A stretch of DNA of 64,000 bases from Polynucleobacter sp. 80A-SIGWE (lineage in GTDB: Bacteria > Pseudomonadota > Gammaproteobacteria > Burkholderiales > Burkholderiaceae), in contig NZ_JACVOR010000002.1 in NCBI RefSeq assembly GCF_018882295.1, positions 372,001-436,000 of the forward strand, read 5' to 3'. Below are positions 1 to 10,868 of this stretch, in pieces; position 1 is the stretch's first letter, and every line of letters begins with the position of its first letter. The position numbers and the translations under genes were made by a program. Under the pieces are notes generated by a model that was not told where the DNA came from, did not search any database, and saw nothing but the letters and a program-made list of their open reading frames with translations.

Positions 1-788
1 TACCGGCGGTATTGGGCTATGTGCGTTTTGGCATTAAAACGATTGGACTCTCTAATGATGAGTCAATGGGTAATGCTTTGCTGGCAACCCCAAAGGCTGC
101 AGCTGCTTTTGCAGCCAACCCTCAATCATTAAAAGGTCAAACAATCGTTCTCACTGGAAATTCCACTGGCGATTACGCTGTTCAATCTTGCCTGAAGAAA
201 TATGGCCTATCTAAAACTGATGTCACCATTAAGAATATGGGGCAGGGTGAAATTATTTCTGCGATGTCATCTGGTAACGCAGATTTAGGTGGTTTATGGG
301 CGCCAAATATCTATACCTTGGAAGAAAAAGCTGGCGCCAAGGTGATTTGTAGTGGCAAGGATGGCGGTGCTTTTGTTCCAGGAGCTTTGATCGTTCGCGG
401 CGATTATGCAAAAGAGAATCCTCAAAATGTCGCTAAATTCTTAGCAATCTATTTACGCACTTGGAAGTGGATGAATGCCAATCAGCCACAAGCGATTGCA
501 ATGATGAAAAAGTTTTATGAGCAAGGTGGTGTAACAATTTCTGAGGCATCAATGAAGAAAGAGTTTGATACACGCCCAACCTATGATCTTGCAGGCGAGT
601 TAAAGATTATGGATAGCTCCAAAGGTCCATCACAGGTAGATGGTTGGTTTAATGCTATTGCTGCATTCATGCAGTCTACTGGCGCTATTCAGGCTATTCC
701 ACCTGCAAATGAGTACATCACTGATGAATTCATGAAGATGGTTAATGCAGACAAAAAACTCCGTGAGTTTGCAAATAACAGCAAGTAG
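1..788 (+). CDS. ABC transporter substrate-binding protein, NitT/TauT type (5' end outside window)
   Basis: This is the C-terminal 261 or so residues of a periplasmic binding protein. The reading frame is open to the window edge (codons from position 3), so the signal peptide and N-terminal lobe are missing. The visible part looks like the nitrate/sulfonate/bicarbonate (SsuA/TauA) family: an 'ALLATPKAAAAF' segment, a 'GQGEIISAMSSGNADLGGLWAPN' type ligand-lobe segment, and 'VPGALIVRGDYAKENPQNVAKFL' with a long helical C-terminus. It lies just upstream of the DHPS dehydrogenase gene, so uptake of a sulfonate such as DHPS is a reasonable inference, but the ligand cannot be read from sequence. 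The permease and ATPase are not in this window. The family is fairly sure; the ligand is a guess. Confidence 0.75.
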   Translation, partial: PAVLGYVRFGIKTIGLSNDESMGNALLATPKAAAAFAANPQSLKGQTIVLTGNSTGDYAVQSCLKKYGLSKTDVTIKNMGQGEIISAMSSGNADLGGLWAPNIYTLEEKAGAKVICSGKDGGAFVPGALIVRGDYAKENPQNVAKFLAIYLRTWKWMNANQPQAIAMMKKFYEQGGVTISEASMKKEFDTRPTYDLAGELKIMDSSKGPSQVDGWFNAIAAFMQSTGAIQAIPPANEYITDEFMKMVNADKKLREFANNSK

Positions 789-802
789 GATTTATTAAGT
801 AG

Positions 803-2957
<2,155 letters not shown>

Positions 2958-2967
2958 GGAAGGAACT

Positions 2968-3972
2968 ATGAAAGCTTTGGTCTATACGCAACCCAATGAG
3001 ATGCAAATATTAGATCGACCCTATCCCGATCTAGTAGAAGGAGAAGTGGTTTTGAAGATAGAGTCAGTTGGCATTTGCGGTAGTGACATGCATGCTTTTC
3101 ATGGACATGATCCCAGAAGAAAACCAGGGCTTGTATTGGGACATGAATTTGCTGGAACAATTGCGGAAGCTAGTACCCCATTATTTTCTCCCGGGCAAAG
3201 AGTCACGGGTAATCCGTTAATCACCTGCGGACATTGTGAGTATTGTTTGCAAGGTAGAAATAATTTATGCGCTAACCGAACAATGGTTGGCATGACTCGC
3301 CCTGGTGCTTTTGCTGAGTATATGAGTATTCCGGCAAGCTCATTGATAGCAGTCCCAGAGAATCTGTCGGTAGATGCGGCGGCACTCACTGAGCCTGCTG
3401 CAACTGCAGTGCATGCAATCAATTTAGCAATGCGCGCACTTCAGCGCCCCATACAGGAATGTCGCGTTTTAATCCTCGGTGGTGGGGCGATTGGCATGTT
3501 AGCCGCTCTCCTTCTCAAACATTATGGGGTTGGTGACTTAACGGTCGCAGAGGTAAATCCATTGCGCAGAAGCGCTATTGAGCTTCATGCTGCATGCAAG
3601 ACCTTTAATCCAATTGAGCAGAAGGCATCTGAAAACTATTATGAGTTTGTAATGGATTGTGTTGGTGCTGCCGTAACTCGAAATGCTGCCATGGCAGCTA
3701 TCAAACCTGGAGGTGTGATTATGCACGTAGGTCTTCAGGATTGGTCTAGTGAGATTGATATGCGTAAGCTCACACTTGCGGAAATTACACTTCTTGGCAC
3801 CTACACTTATTCAACCGTTGATCTTCAGGCCACGGTTCATCTATTGGCTCGTAATGCGTTTGGAGATTTGTCTTGGGTGGAAAAGCGAACCCTAGATAAT
3901 GGGCCTCAAGCTTTTATGGATTTACATGCCGGCAAGACTGCAGCGGCAAAGGTTTTGCTTAAGCCCTTCTGA
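2968..3972 (+). CDS. Zinc-dependent medium-chain alcohol dehydrogenase (candidate HpsP/HpsO partner)
   Basis: This is a 334-residue MDR-family polyol/alcohol dehydrogenase. Catalytic zinc ligands are visible as C37 in GICGSD and H59-E60 in GHEF. The structural zinc loop has four cysteines (C87, C90, C93, C101 in the CGHCEYC...LC stretch). A Rossmann motif ILGGGAIGML follows near residue 166. I chose the ATG at 2968 because AAGGAAGGA lies just before it; a longer in-frame reading would run back into the SDR gene. It is the third gene of the hpsN operon. The likely job is NAD(P)-linked oxidation or reduction of a sulfonated polyol or ketone, possibly the second half of DHPS epimerisation. The substrate is an inference. 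Confidence 0.8.
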   Translation: MKALVYTQPNEMQILDRPYPDLVEGEVVLKIESVGICGSDMHAFHGHDPRRKPGLVLGHEFAGTIAEASTPLFSPGQRVTGNPLITCGHCEYCLQGRNNLCANRTMVGMTRPGAFAEYMSIPASSLIAVPENLSVDAAALTEPAATAVHAINLAMRALQRPIQECRVLILGGGAIGMLAALLLKHYGVGDLTVAEVNPLRRSAIELHAACKTFNPIEQKASENYYEFVMDCVGAAVTRNAAMAAIKPGGVIMHVGLQDWSSEIDMRKLTLAEITLLGTYTYSTVDLQATVHLLARNAFGDLSWVEKRTLDNGPQAFMDLHAGKTAAAKVLLKPF

Positions 3973-4002
3973 GCGTATTTATTTATTACCAAAGGATTGC
4001 TG

Positions 4003-5151
4003 ATGCAATTTGATTTTCATTCCACTCGTTCTATCCTGGTTCAGCGGGGTGGCTCTAACCAGTTGGCAAAAATCGCTCGTGAGCAGGGTGCTAGCAACGT
4101 TTTAATTGTTACGGACCCCGGAGTACTTGCTGCAAGATTGTTGGAAAAATCATTACCTCAATTCAAAGAGTTAAACATTCCTGTACATATTTTTTCTGAA
4201 GTCCAGGCTGATCCACCGGTTTCAATCATCGAAACAGCGGTTAAGGTGGCTCAAGAATATAAAGCAGACTGTATTGTGGGGTTTGGCGGTGGCAGCTCGA
4301 TGGATGTGGCAAAGCTCGTTGCCTTGCTATCGCTGGGCAAGGAGGCATTGGCTGATATCTATGGGATCAGCAATGCGAAAGGCCCTAGGTTACCGTTAAT
4401 ATTGGTACCCACCACTGCGGGAACTGGATCAGAAGTAACTAAGAGTTCAGTAGTTACTGTGAGCGAGAGTGAAAAGAAGGGTGTCCTATCCCCCCACTTA
4501 CTACCGGATGTTGCTCTTTTAGATGCTGAGTTGACATTGGGTCTTCCAGCACATGTCACTGCAGCCACTGGAATCGATGCCATGGTTCATGCAATCGAGG
4601 CATTTACAACAAAGCATTTAAAAAATCCCATGGCTGACTGCCTTGCAAAAGAGGCCCTGAGATTGTTATCGAACAACTTGCATCGTGCAGTCTTTGTGGG
4701 TGGAGATATTGAGGCACGTGAAAATATGCTACTCGGAGCATGTTTAGGTGGAATGGCATTTACTAATGCACCAGTCGCCGGTGTTCATGCTTTAGCTTAT
4801 CCAATTGGAGCAAGATTTCATGTGCCACATGGGCTGTCAAATTCACTAGTGCTGGCTCCGGTAATGCGATTTAACTTAGAGGTTGCGCATGTAATGTATG
4901 CGGATCTTGGACAGATTATTCGGCCCGGTTTACAAGGGTCGACTATGAAGCAAGCTTCTCAATTGGTAGATTATCTTGGTTCCTTGGCAGGGGAGTTAGG
5001 CCTGCCCACTCGTCTTAGAGATGTTGGGATTGCTGAAAAAGATATTGATCAATTGGCGATCGATGCGATGTTACAAACCCGTTTGCTAATGAATAGTCCG
5101 CGGGAAATCAAGCTTGAAGATGCTGCCGCCATCTACAGAGAGGCTTTGTAG
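4003..5151 (+). CDS. Iron-containing alcohol dehydrogenase
   Basis: This is a 382-residue group III (iron-type) alcohol dehydrogenase. The nucleotide-binding motif GFGGGSSMDVAK is near residue 93, followed by PTTAGTGSEVT and the metal-binding histidine region VHAIEAFTT ... HALAYPIGARFHVPHGLSNSL. The ATG at 4003 is preceded by AAAGGA at 7 bases, which makes it a better start than the TTG six bases upstream. It closes the four-gene hps-like operon, 30 bases after the zinc dehydrogenase. In sulfonate and phosphonate pathways such enzymes act on short aldehydes or hydroxy acids, for example sulfoacetaldehyde or sulfolactaldehyde. Here the substrate is unknown. Confidence 0.8.
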   Translation: MQFDFHSTRSILVQRGGSNQLAKIAREQGASNVLIVTDPGVLAARLLEKSLPQFKELNIPVHIFSEVQADPPVSIIETAVKVAQEYKADCIVGFGGGSSMDVAKLVALLSLGKEALADIYGISNAKGPRLPLILVPTTAGTGSEVTKSSVVTVSESEKKGVLSPHLLPDVALLDAELTLGLPAHVTAATGIDAMVHAIEAFTTKHLKNPMADCLAKEALRLLSNNLHRAVFVGGDIEARENMLLGACLGGMAFTNAPVAGVHALAYPIGARFHVPHGLSNSLVLAPVMRFNLEVAHVMYADLGQIIRPGLQGSTMKQASQLVDYLGSLAGELGLPTRLRDVGIAEKDIDQLAIDAMLQTRLLMNSPREIKLEDAAAIYREAL

Positions 5152-5212
5152 GATTTCAAGTTTCTAGTGAATACGTTCTATAGGTACGGAGAAATATTCA
5201 TAGGTATTGCTG

Positions 5213-6571
5213 CTAAAGTACTTTGCCAGGATTCATGATTCCGTTTGGATCAAGTGCTATTTTGATGCTTTTCATCAACCCCAGTTCTACAGAACTCTTT
5301 CTTTGCGTTAGCTCATCTCTTTTCAGCTGCCCAATACCATGTTCGGCTGAAAATGAGCCTGAGTATTTATAGACTTCATCATGAACCAATTGATTAATGT
5401 CTTTTCTTCTTGACTCAAGTTCTGTAGAAAATTCTGGGGTGAGTGGCGCAATGTTGTAGTGAAGATTGCCATCACCAATGTGCCCAAAAATAATTGTTTG
5501 TAAATGCGGCCAAAAGTTTTTCAATTTCACTTCTGTTGATGAGACAAATTCCGCCAGTGCAGATATTGGCAATGAAATGTCATGCTTGATGATTGTCCCA
5601 AGGCTGAATTGCGCTTCCGGTATGCCCTCCCTTACTTTCCAGAGCTCTTTTGACTGCTGTAAGGATTTTGATAAGACAGCGTCATTGATTAGTGCGACAT
5701 CAAAGGCCTTCTCAAGCAATGATTCAAGCTGGGTATATGATTTTTCTTCATCCTCCATGCTTGATAGCTCTATCAGCACTGTCCAATAAGATTTGTTGTT
5801 AACTAGCCCGGCTAGTTTTTCATTCCCGATGGGAACAAGGCTGAGCGCTTTAGATGAAATGATCTCAAATGCGGTTAAGTCTGCATTGCAATGCTGATTA
5901 ATTAATTCAATCAGTTGGATGCTGGCGTTTATGTCTTCTAGGGCAACGAGTGCTGTAGCTTTAGATCGAGGTAATGGAAATAGCTTTAAGGTTGCAGCAG
6001 TGATAATTCCAAGCGTTCCTTCTGAGCCAACGTAGAGATCTTTTAATGAGTACCCGGTGTTATCTTTTCTAAGGCCGCGTAAACCATTGAAGATTTCGCC
6101 AGATGGTGTCACCACCTCAAGGCCTAGTGTGAGATCACGCATATTCCCATAGCGAAGAACTTGTACTCCCCCTGCGTTGGTGGATAAATTTCCTCCAATA
6201 GTGCAGCTGCCTTCTGAAGCGAGGCTAAGGGGAAATAACTTTCCCGATTGTTTTGCAGTCTCTTGAGCGCTTGCTAGTAGCACTCCAGAATCAAGGGTAA
6301 TCGTCGAGTTTTCAAGATTAACCTCATGGATTCGGTTCATTCTGCTTGTGAGAATGACAACCGATTGATAATCGCTGATGGGGGTTGCGCCACCACAAAG
6401 TCCAGTGTTTCCTCCTTGCGGCACGATAGATATTTTATTTTGATTACACAAAGAAACTAAGGCAGCTACCTCCTGAGTGTTCTTTGGTTTTAAGACAGCA
6501 ATGGCATCACCCGAGAAGCGTTTACTCCAATCCGTTAAAAAAGGCTGGTTATCGGATTTTGAGTCGCACAC
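5213..6571 (-). CDS. FAD-linked 2-hydroxyacid dehydrogenase, GlcD/D-lactate dehydrogenase type
   Basis: This 452-residue flavoprotein has the two-domain layout of the vanillyl-alcohol-oxidase/GlcD family. The N-terminal PCMH FAD-binding half shows PQGGNTGLCGGATP near residue 52, LASEGSCTIGGNLSTNAGG near 117-135 and GSEGTLGI near 183. The C-terminal half has HIGDGNLHYN and EHGIGQLKRDEL, which carry the family's conserved histidines. Members oxidise D-lactate, glycolate or D-2-hydroxyglutarate-like acids to 2-oxoacids and pass electrons to quinone or an electron-transfer flavoprotein. It is the second gene of a minus-strand pair, 58 bases after the thiamine-diphosphate enzyme. It could oxidise sulfolactate or a similar hydroxy acid, but that is inference. 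Confidence 0.8.
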   Translation of the reverse strand: MCDSKSDNQPFLTDWSKRFSGDAIAVLKPKNTQEVAALVSLCNQNKISIVPQGGNTGLCGGATPISDYQSVVILTSRMNRIHEVNLENSTITLDSGVLLASAQETAKQSGKLFPLSLASEGSCTIGGNLSTNAGGVQVLRYGNMRDLTLGLEVVTPSGEIFNGLRGLRKDNTGYSLKDLYVGSEGTLGIITAATLKLFPLPRSKATALVALEDINASIQLIELINQHCNADLTAFEIISSKALSLVPIGNEKLAGLVNNKSYWTVLIELSSMEDEEKSYTQLESLLEKAFDVALINDAVLSKSLQQSKELWKVREGIPEAQFSLGTIIKHDISLPISALAEFVSSTEVKLKNFWPHLQTIIFGHIGDGNLHYNIAPLTPEFSTELESRRKDINQLVHDEVYKYSGSFSAEHGIGQLKRDELTQRKSSVELGLMKSIKIALDPNGIMNPGKVL

Positions 6572-6629
6572 AAAGTCCAGCCCAATGATTGAACGACATT
6601 GTTCAAGGAAATTCTGGTACTTAGTCAGA

Positions 6630-8264
6630 TTAGCCCCTTTTGATATTAGGTGCCGCTAGACCCTCAATCATGACATTAATGCAGGATGGTAAATTGCTCG
6701 CGATTGCACGTTTTACTGCAGGCAGTATTTCATTAGAGCTTGTCACTAGCTCCCCGTAACCACCAAAAGCTTGGCAGACTTTTTCATAGCTCGATGGCAA
6801 CAGTTCACAGCCAATGGTTCTATCTTTACCGTAATCTTTGAGTTGGATCTGATATTCGGCATTCCATCGCGCATCGTTTCCAACTAAAAGGACAAAATCT
6901 AGTCCATAGCGAACGGCTGTATCAATTTCAGCGCTATGAAAACCAAAAGTACCATCTCCCATTACAGCAATAATCGGTGCGTTTGGTTTTGCAACTCTTG
7001 ATGCCAATGCAAAAGAGATCCCGGCCCCAATGGAGCCGGCGATGCCATTGAGAACACGATTGGGTGCATTCAAGCATGCCTGAGCCCACTGTCCAATTTC
7101 ACCGCCATCACTGACTAGCACTGAATCTGGGTGACTATCCAATATTTCTTGAAGAGGCAGAAATGCTTGTGCTGGATGAATTCTGCCTGCTGTTGGTGGT
7201 AACTCTTTCCAAGAAGCAGGGCGATAGGTAATGGCTGAATTAACCTCTTTTAGCCATTCATCTGGGCTTGGATGTTTTGCCGATTTAGCAGCGATCAGTT
7301 TGTCGATTGCAGTGGGGGTGTCGCAAATGCATGATGACTTCAAGCGATTGCTTACTGCTTTTTTGACTCGCTCAATTTCATTTGCTTCGGGATCAATTTG
7401 TAACAAAGTGCACTCTGGATTGATGCCAGGGCTATTACCAAACTTCAAGGTAAAGTCGAGTTTTTTGCCAAGCAAAAGAATGCAGTCGGCTTGAGATAAA
7501 ACTTCAGAAAAGGCGCCGAGACTAGGATCGCCAATGCCTCTTGGGCTTTCCATGCCAACCACGGGAATGTTTAACGCTGCTTCAAGTTGTAGCAATTGCT
7601 TTCTTCCGGACTTGGAGAGCATCATTGGTCCAACGAGTATGAGTGGTTTTTTAGAAGCCATTAACGGCGACAGAATTGCCGCAACATCTACATTACTGGA
7701 CTGATGCTCCACCAAGAAATCCTCGCTTGAGGGTAGGGGGGCATTTAATGGACTTGCAGCTTCTAGAATATCGCTAGGTAGACTCAGGTGTGTAGGGCCC
7801 GGTCTTCCCGACTTTGCTATGCGTATTGCTTTTGCAGTATCGATGGCGATATCTTCAACTTTTTGGCAAGTCCAGGAGGCCTTTGTTAACGGCGCTGCAA
7901 TGTCTGCTTGAGCCATCTCCTGAAATGCACCTTTACCCAGCTGGTTTAAGGGTGCGTGCCCTGAGACAAGAACAACTGGTGATTCAGCCATTGAGGCGGT
8001 GTAGAGGGCAGAGACTGCATTTGCATGACCTGGTCCGCCTGTCACTAAGGCAATACCGATCTCACCAGTCAGTCTTGCCCATGCATCAGCCATATGAACT
8101 GCAGCCGCCTCATGTCGCGTATGTATGAGCGCAATTTTGGAATCAAACAGTGCGTTGTACACAGGCATGATGTGATTTCCAGAAAGCGTAAACACTTTAG
8201 TAACACCCGCAAGCTCTAGCGCCTTAACAAAGTTATCGGCACCGCTGGTAATTTTTGTGACCAT
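6630..8264 (-). CDS. Thiamine-diphosphate enzyme, acetolactate synthase/decarboxylase-like
   Basis: This is a 544-residue TPP enzyme with the usual three domains. The N-terminal pyrimidine-binding domain has the activating Glu in TRHEAAAVHMADAWAR near residue 53. A central domain includes ILVGPMMLSKSGRK. The C-terminal PP-binding domain carries GDGTFGFHSAEIDTA followed by LLVGNDARWN. It resembles acetolactate synthase large subunits and benzoylformate-type decarboxylases; no small regulatory subunit is nearby, so branched-chain synthesis is unlikely. It is co-oriented with the FAD-linked hydroxyacid dehydrogenase, suggesting hydroxy acid to 2-oxo acid to decarboxylated aldehyde. A sulfopyruvate-decarboxylase-like or sulfoacetaldehyde-related role is conceivable but unproven. 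Confidence 0.75.
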   Translation of the reverse strand: MVTKITSGADNFVKALELAGVTKVFTLSGNHIMPVYNALFDSKIALIHTRHEAAAVHMADAWARLTGEIGIALVTGGPGHANAVSALYTASMAESPVVLVSGHAPLNQLGKGAFQEMAQADIAAPLTKASWTCQKVEDIAIDTAKAIRIAKSGRPGPTHLSLPSDILEAASPLNAPLPSSEDFLVEHQSSNVDVAAILSPLMASKKPLILVGPMMLSKSGRKQLLQLEAALNIPVVGMESPRGIGDPSLGAFSEVLSQADCILLLGKKLDFTLKFGNSPGINPECTLLQIDPEANEIERVKKAVSNRLKSSCICDTPTAIDKLIAAKSAKHPSPDEWLKEVNSAITYRPASWKELPPTAGRIHPAQAFLPLQEILDSHPDSVLVSDGGEIGQWAQACLNAPNRVLNGIAGSIGAGISFALASRVAKPNAPIIAVMGDGTFGFHSAEIDTAVRYGLDFVLLVGNDARWNAEYQIQLKDYGKDRTIGCELLPSSYEKVCQAFGGYGELVTSSNEILPAVKRAIASNLPSCINVMIEGLAAPNIKRG

Positions 8265-8612
8265 AAAAAATACATCCCTAAAAATTTCATTGAGTACTGC
8301 TCTCTGTCAGTAGAGCATACGATATTTTTGTAAATTCATTTGTTCAAAAACAATCTATTTTTATTCTGGCGCATAGGCGAATTTATTTTTGGATTTTTCG
8401 GAATTTCTTCTTATGTAGGGGCAGAGGTAAAAATGGGTGATAACCCTTAATCATTCACCATCATCTATAGAGTTTAGTTATATGAGAGTTTTAAAAATAA
8501 AATAAATTGATATGAAAAAGTATATTTGTGATTTATTTCTCAAATTTTTTGAGATAGACTGCTTTTAATTCGAGCGCAGTCAAAATCCAAATGTATGTAA
8601 TTAGATGAGGTA
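8265..8612. other. Divergent intergenic region with several dyads, no gene seen
   Basis: These 348 AT-rich bases separate the minus-strand thiamine enzyme from the plus-strand dioxygenase, so both promoters should lie here. Two dyads overlap near the minus-strand gene: TACTG/CAGTA (8295-8299 and 8308-8312) and TGCTCT/AGAGCA (8298-8303 and 8312-8317). A third dyad, TCTCAAA with TTTGAGA, spans 8538-8554, and a short hairpin, GACTGC with GCAGTC, spans 8557-8581. They could be regulator sites, but none matches a motif I can name. I see no convincing open reading frame. Confidence 0.45.
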
Positions 8613-9692
8613 ATGAATATGCATGCAGAACACGCCGCAAATAAACTGGACAATGCCCCAAGCGTGATTGAGGGGGCTGGTGCATGGTTAGGCGAGGTTA
8701 TTCAAAATGATCCTAGCTGGATTGTTCATTGGGACTCAGAGCAAATCGCCGAGCTTGAGGCGGCCGCAGATCATTTTCTTAGCTCTGGCATTGCATTAGA
8801 AGACATCAGCCCTGAATCATTTCCACTAAAAAAGCTTGCGCCATTTGTTGCTAAAACGCTTAATGAGCTACTAGCCGGGCGTGGCTTTGTGCTGTTGCGT
8901 GGTCTTCCAATCAAAAACTGGTCAATAGAAAAGGCTGCTGCTGTTTATATGGGGCTTGGTCGCCATATGGGTAGCTTAAGAAGTAGTAATGGTAAAGGTC
9001 ATCTTTTGGGTCATGTACGTGATCAAGGTGTCAAGGTAGAGGCTGGAGTACGTTTTTATCAGACCAATAGAAAGCTTGATTACCATACCGATTCTGCAGA
9101 TATTGTGGGCTTGCTTTGCCTACAAAAAGCTAAGGCGGGCGGGGAGTCATTTATTGCAAGCTCGATGGCCCTCTATAACAAGTTGATTGAACGCAGGCCG
9201 GATTTAATCTCTGCTATGTTTACTCCTTACCCGACTGATCGCCGAGGAGAAGTTCCTGAAGGTCGGGATCCATGGTTTGAGATTCCAATCTTTAATTGGT
9301 ATCAAGGACATCTTTCCTGTGTTTACTTGCGGCACTACATAGAAGACGCACAACGACTTTATCCGCAAGCTCCGAGACTAACTCCAGAGCAAATCGAAGT
9401 CATGGATGAAATTGATGCCATTTTGCAAGAGCCTGGATTTGCCCTGCAGATGGCTTTTGAGCAAGGCGATATTCAACTCTTGCATAACCATCAAATTCTC
9501 CATTCAAGAAATGATTTTGAGAATTGGCCAGACCCTAAACTTCAGCGCCATCTGTTGCGCCTCTGGATTGCGCCTCTATCAGCAAGACCTTTGCCCGCCT
9601 ATTTTGATTCTCGCTGGGGGGGTGTGACACCAGGGGATAGGGGTGGAATCTTGGTTCCAGGGACCAAACTTTCTGTTGAGTTGACTGTATAG
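8613..9692 (+). CDS. TauD/TfdA-family Fe(II)/2-oxoglutarate dioxygenase
   Basis: This is a 359-residue protein with the double-stranded beta-helix signature of TauD-like dioxygenases. The iron-binding HxD is H158-T159-D160 in DYHTDSAD. The distal histidine is probably H297 in QILHSRNDF, and the 2-oxoglutarate-binding Arg lies in RHLLRLWI. It is about 75 residues longer than TauD, with an N-terminal extension before GRGFVLLRGLP. TauD itself releases sulfite from taurine, but this family also hydroxylates many non-sulfonated compounds. A second in-frame ATG at 8619 has better spacing (8 bases) to GAGG at 8607-8610 and may be the real start. The substrate cannot be assigned; location in a sulfonate region makes a sulfonate possible. 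Confidence 0.8.
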   Translation: MNMHAEHAANKLDNAPSVIEGAGAWLGEVIQNDPSWIVHWDSEQIAELEAAADHFLSSGIALEDISPESFPLKKLAPFVAKTLNELLAGRGFVLLRGLPIKNWSIEKAAAVYMGLGRHMGSLRSSNGKGHLLGHVRDQGVKVEAGVRFYQTNRKLDYHTDSADIVGLLCLQKAKAGGESFIASSMALYNKLIERRPDLISAMFTPYPTDRRGEVPEGRDPWFEIPIFNWYQGHLSCVYLRHYIEDAQRLYPQAPRLTPEQIEVMDEIDAILQEPGFALQMAFEQGDIQLLHNHQILHSRNDFENWPDPKLQRHLLRLWIAPLSARPLPAYFDSRWGGVTPGDRGGILVPGTKLSVELTV

Positions 9693-9801
9693 TCAATCGA
9701 CGCTCTTACTCGTTTAAACCCTTACTTTATTTTTTACAAATACTCTTTAGCATTAGCTTGTATTTCTATGGGATGCCGGATTTTAAAAAACAGGGGGTAG
9801 C

Positions 9802-10785
9802 ATGCTGCGCTTAGTAAAAAATCGATTTATTCCAGCATTATTTTTGATGGCGTTGGCTGCTGATGTTGCAGTAGCTCAAAATTATCCAAATAGACCCATT
9901 ACGCTCATTGCGCCCTATGGAGTTGGTGGTGATAGTGACTTTTCTGCCAGAAATTTAGCGCCTATAGCTGGCAGGTTATTAGGCCAAAACGTGATTGTGC
10001 AAAACATTGCGGGCGCATCAGGGACGATTGGCTCGCAAAAAGTTCGCACATCCCCGCCTGATGGCTACACTTTATTAGTTTCAAGGGCTGGCTCTCAGGC
10101 GATTGTTCCGGCACTCGATAGTAGTACTCCTTATAAATGGAATGACTTTACGTTCATCTCCTTACTTGACTTTAATCCCTTGGTTTGCGTTGTGAAGCCT
10201 GATGCACCCTATAAAAATATGAAGGAATTAATAGCGGTCATTAGGGCAAATCCAACTAAATTGAATTATTCCACTGCGGGTGCGGGGACCACGCAACATT
10301 TGGCTGTAGAGGTTCTCTTGCGTGACGTTGGCTTACCATCATCAGCTGCAACGATGATCCCTTATAAAAGTGCTGGACTGGCTTCTACTGCTTTGTTGAG
10401 TGGTGAAGTGGATTTCTTATGCAATAACTTAACGACCATTACAGGGCAGTTAAAAGGAAATGCAATGCGACCCCTTGTAACTTCATCACCTACACGCTTA
10501 AAAGATTTTCCAAATATTCCCACCGCAAAAGAGGAGGGAATGGGAAGCCTCGAGAAGGTTATGGGATGGAGTGGTTTATATGGACCTCCTGGGCTACCGT
10601 CCGAAGTTGTTGACAAGTGGCAGGCTATTCTCAAAGAGGTTGCAAAAAATCCTGCATGGATAAATGGTAATGACATGGTTGGTGCAATCTCAGCGATTCG
10701 CTCGCAAGCAGATACCGAAGCCTTTGCAAAAGAGCAATACGATCTTTATAGCAAATTAGGTACTGAATTGAATCTTAAGAAATAA
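9802..10785 (+). CDS. Bug/TctC-family periplasmic binding protein (orphan)
   Basis: This is a 327-residue tripartite tricarboxylate transporter binding protein. It has a cleavable signal peptide (AALADVAVAQ-like, cleavage near residue 25), then YPNRPITLIAPYGVGGDSDFSARNLAP, which is the Bug family ligand-loop region, and a later GPPGLPSEVVDKW segment. AGGGGG precedes the ATG by 4 bases. No TctA or TctB membrane subunit is in the window, as is common for the expanded Bug sets of Burkholderiales. It lies between the TauD-like gene and the LysR/dehydrogenase module, so it may capture that module's carboxylic acid substrate. The ligand is unknown. Confidence 0.85.
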   Translation: MLRLVKNRFIPALFLMALAADVAVAQNYPNRPITLIAPYGVGGDSDFSARNLAPIAGRLLGQNVIVQNIAGASGTIGSQKVRTSPPDGYTLLVSRAGSQAIVPALDSSTPYKWNDFTFISLLDFNPLVCVVKPDAPYKNMKELIAVIRANPTKLNYSTAGAGTTQHLAVEVLLRDVGLPSSAATMIPYKSAGLASTALLSGEVDFLCNNLTTITGQLKGNAMRPLVTSSPTRLKDFPNIPTAKEEGMGSLEKVMGWSGLYGPPGLPSEVVDKWQAILKEVAKNPAWINGNDMVGAISAIRSQADTEAFAKEQYDLYSKLGTELNLKK

Positions 10786-10805
10786 GGCCTTTATTGCGCC
10801 TAATG

Positions 10806-10830
10806 AAAAGTCCGGTAATGCCGGACTTTT
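10806..10830. terminator. Bidirectional intrinsic terminator
   Basis: AAAAGTCCGG and CCGGACTTTT form a perfect 10-bp stem around a TAATG loop, with A-runs on one side and T-runs on the other. It sits between the convergent Bug gene and LysR gene and can stop transcription from both sides. Confidence 0.85.
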
Positions 10831-10868
10831 CTTATTGTTGCTATGTCTACAGAACCCACTTAAGTTGG

